DNA of 64,000 nucleotides, taken from Ignavibacteriota bacterium. GTDB taxonomy: Bacteria > Bacteroidota > Ignavibacteria > Kapaibacteriales > UBA2268. The translations under genes were made by a program, and so were the position numbers. The notes under the pieces were generated by a model. It was given only the letters and a program-made list of their open reading frames with translations, made no database searches and had not been told where the DNA came from. This document shows positions 63,762-64,000 of the stretch, in pieces. Position 1 is the stretch's first letter; each line of letters begins with the position of its first letter. Location of the stretch: positions 1,304,423 through 1,368,422 of the forward strand of contig JAHBUQ010000002.1 of the NCBI GenBank assembly GCA_019637995.1. Reading direction: 5' to 3'.

Positions 63762-64000
63762 ATGAAACACAAAATGTTTTTAATCGCTGTAGTTGTTTTA
63801 TTATCAACTGCAAAACTTTTATCTCAGTTATCGCTTGAGGTGGTGTGGGAGAAACCACAGGCTGGGGTTATTGATGCTAAATTCTCACCAGACGGTAAGT
63901 TCGTTTACTGTCTTATTGGAGGTGACATCAAAAAACTTGAGGTTGAAACTGGTGAGTTTGTTGCGACATTTGAGAGAGGAGGATTTGAAAATACTTATAC
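63762..64000 (+). CDS. Secreted beta-propeller-like protein (5' part only)
   Basis: Seventy-nine codons are inside the window; the gene runs off the right edge. Starts at ATG with AGGAG eight nucleotides upstream. Signal peptide MKHKMFLIAVVVLLSTAKLLSQ, then VVWEKPQAGVIDAKFSPDGKFVYCLIGGDIKKLEVETGEFV. The AKFSPDGKFVY block is the WD40/YVTN blade pattern. A C-terminal T9SS domain would be expected for this kind of protein but is not visible. Confidence 0.75.
   Translation, partial: MKHKMFLIAVVVLLSTAKLLSQLSLEVVWEKPQAGVIDAKFSPDGKFVYCLIGGDIKKLEVETGEFVATFERGGFENTY

Overview
The window is AT-rich chromosomal DNA from a member of the Bacteroidota/Chlorobiota group. My best guess is the Kapabacteria/Ignavibacteria side. 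The evidence is four secreted proteins with C-terminal type IX secretion (T9SS) sorting domains, two large Oar-like TonB-dependent receptors, Bacteroidetes-type -7 elements (TAnnTTTG) upstream of many genes, and clear AGGA/GGAG Shine-Dalgarno sites, which true Bacteroidia mostly lack. The lineage is inferred from gene content, not from a marker-gene tree. Nearly all DNA is coding, with short operons on both strands and no phage, insertion sequence or CRISPR array visible.

Layout. 1-7.4 kb: a large BNR/Asp-box secreted protein, a TonB-dependent receptor and an uncertain AT-rich small ORF. 7.4-13.4 kb: a 39-residue membrane protein, monomeric isocitrate dehydrogenase, a lipoprotein with six cysteine-patterned repeats and an OmpA-family protein. 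13.6-15.1 kb: an unknown protein, ybeY, smg/DUF494 and tRNA-Arg(CCT). 15.1-21.6 kb: one tightly overlapping minus-strand operon that encodes the whole shikimate pathway from DAHP synthase (fused to chorismate mutase) to chorismate synthase, with an AroE-AroK fusion and slyD at its head. 21.7-27.1 kb: a small PHA-granule-type protein, a membrane phosphoesterase, a thioredoxin-fold protein and a T9SS-exported BNR protein. 27.2-30.7 kb: tilS with a 300-residue disordered extension, hpt and a TPR protein. 30.7-38.1 kb: rnhB, folE-queD, a DUF4292-like lipoprotein, a phosphodiester glycosidase, accD, sucC and sodB.

38.3-48.8 kb is the accessory-looking part: an OprP-like porin, a matrixin-type protease gene broken by an in-frame stop, an unknown secreted protein, and two tandem arylsulfotransferase-like T9SS proteins, one with eight Fn3-like repeats. 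The sorting-domain coding segments of two of these genes contain short palindromes, and a related full palindrome lies just beyond one gene. 49.1-57 kb: pyrF, a DUF4919-like protein, UDP-xylose synthase, beta-barrel proteins and a second TonB-dependent receptor. 57-62.9 kb: thpR, an ArsC/Spx-like protein, trkA-trkH potassium uptake, and mlaE-mlaF lipid transport in which mlaF carries an in-frame amber codon. The window ends in the first 79 codons of a secreted beta-propeller-like protein.

The housekeeping genes (shikimate, TCA, pyrimidine, fatty-acid and pterin enzymes, tRNA modification, K+ uptake) look like a free-living heterotroph with a complex outer membrane. The most unusual observations are the sorting-domain palindromes, the two nonsense-interrupted genes, the TilS extension and the cysteine-repeat lipoprotein.
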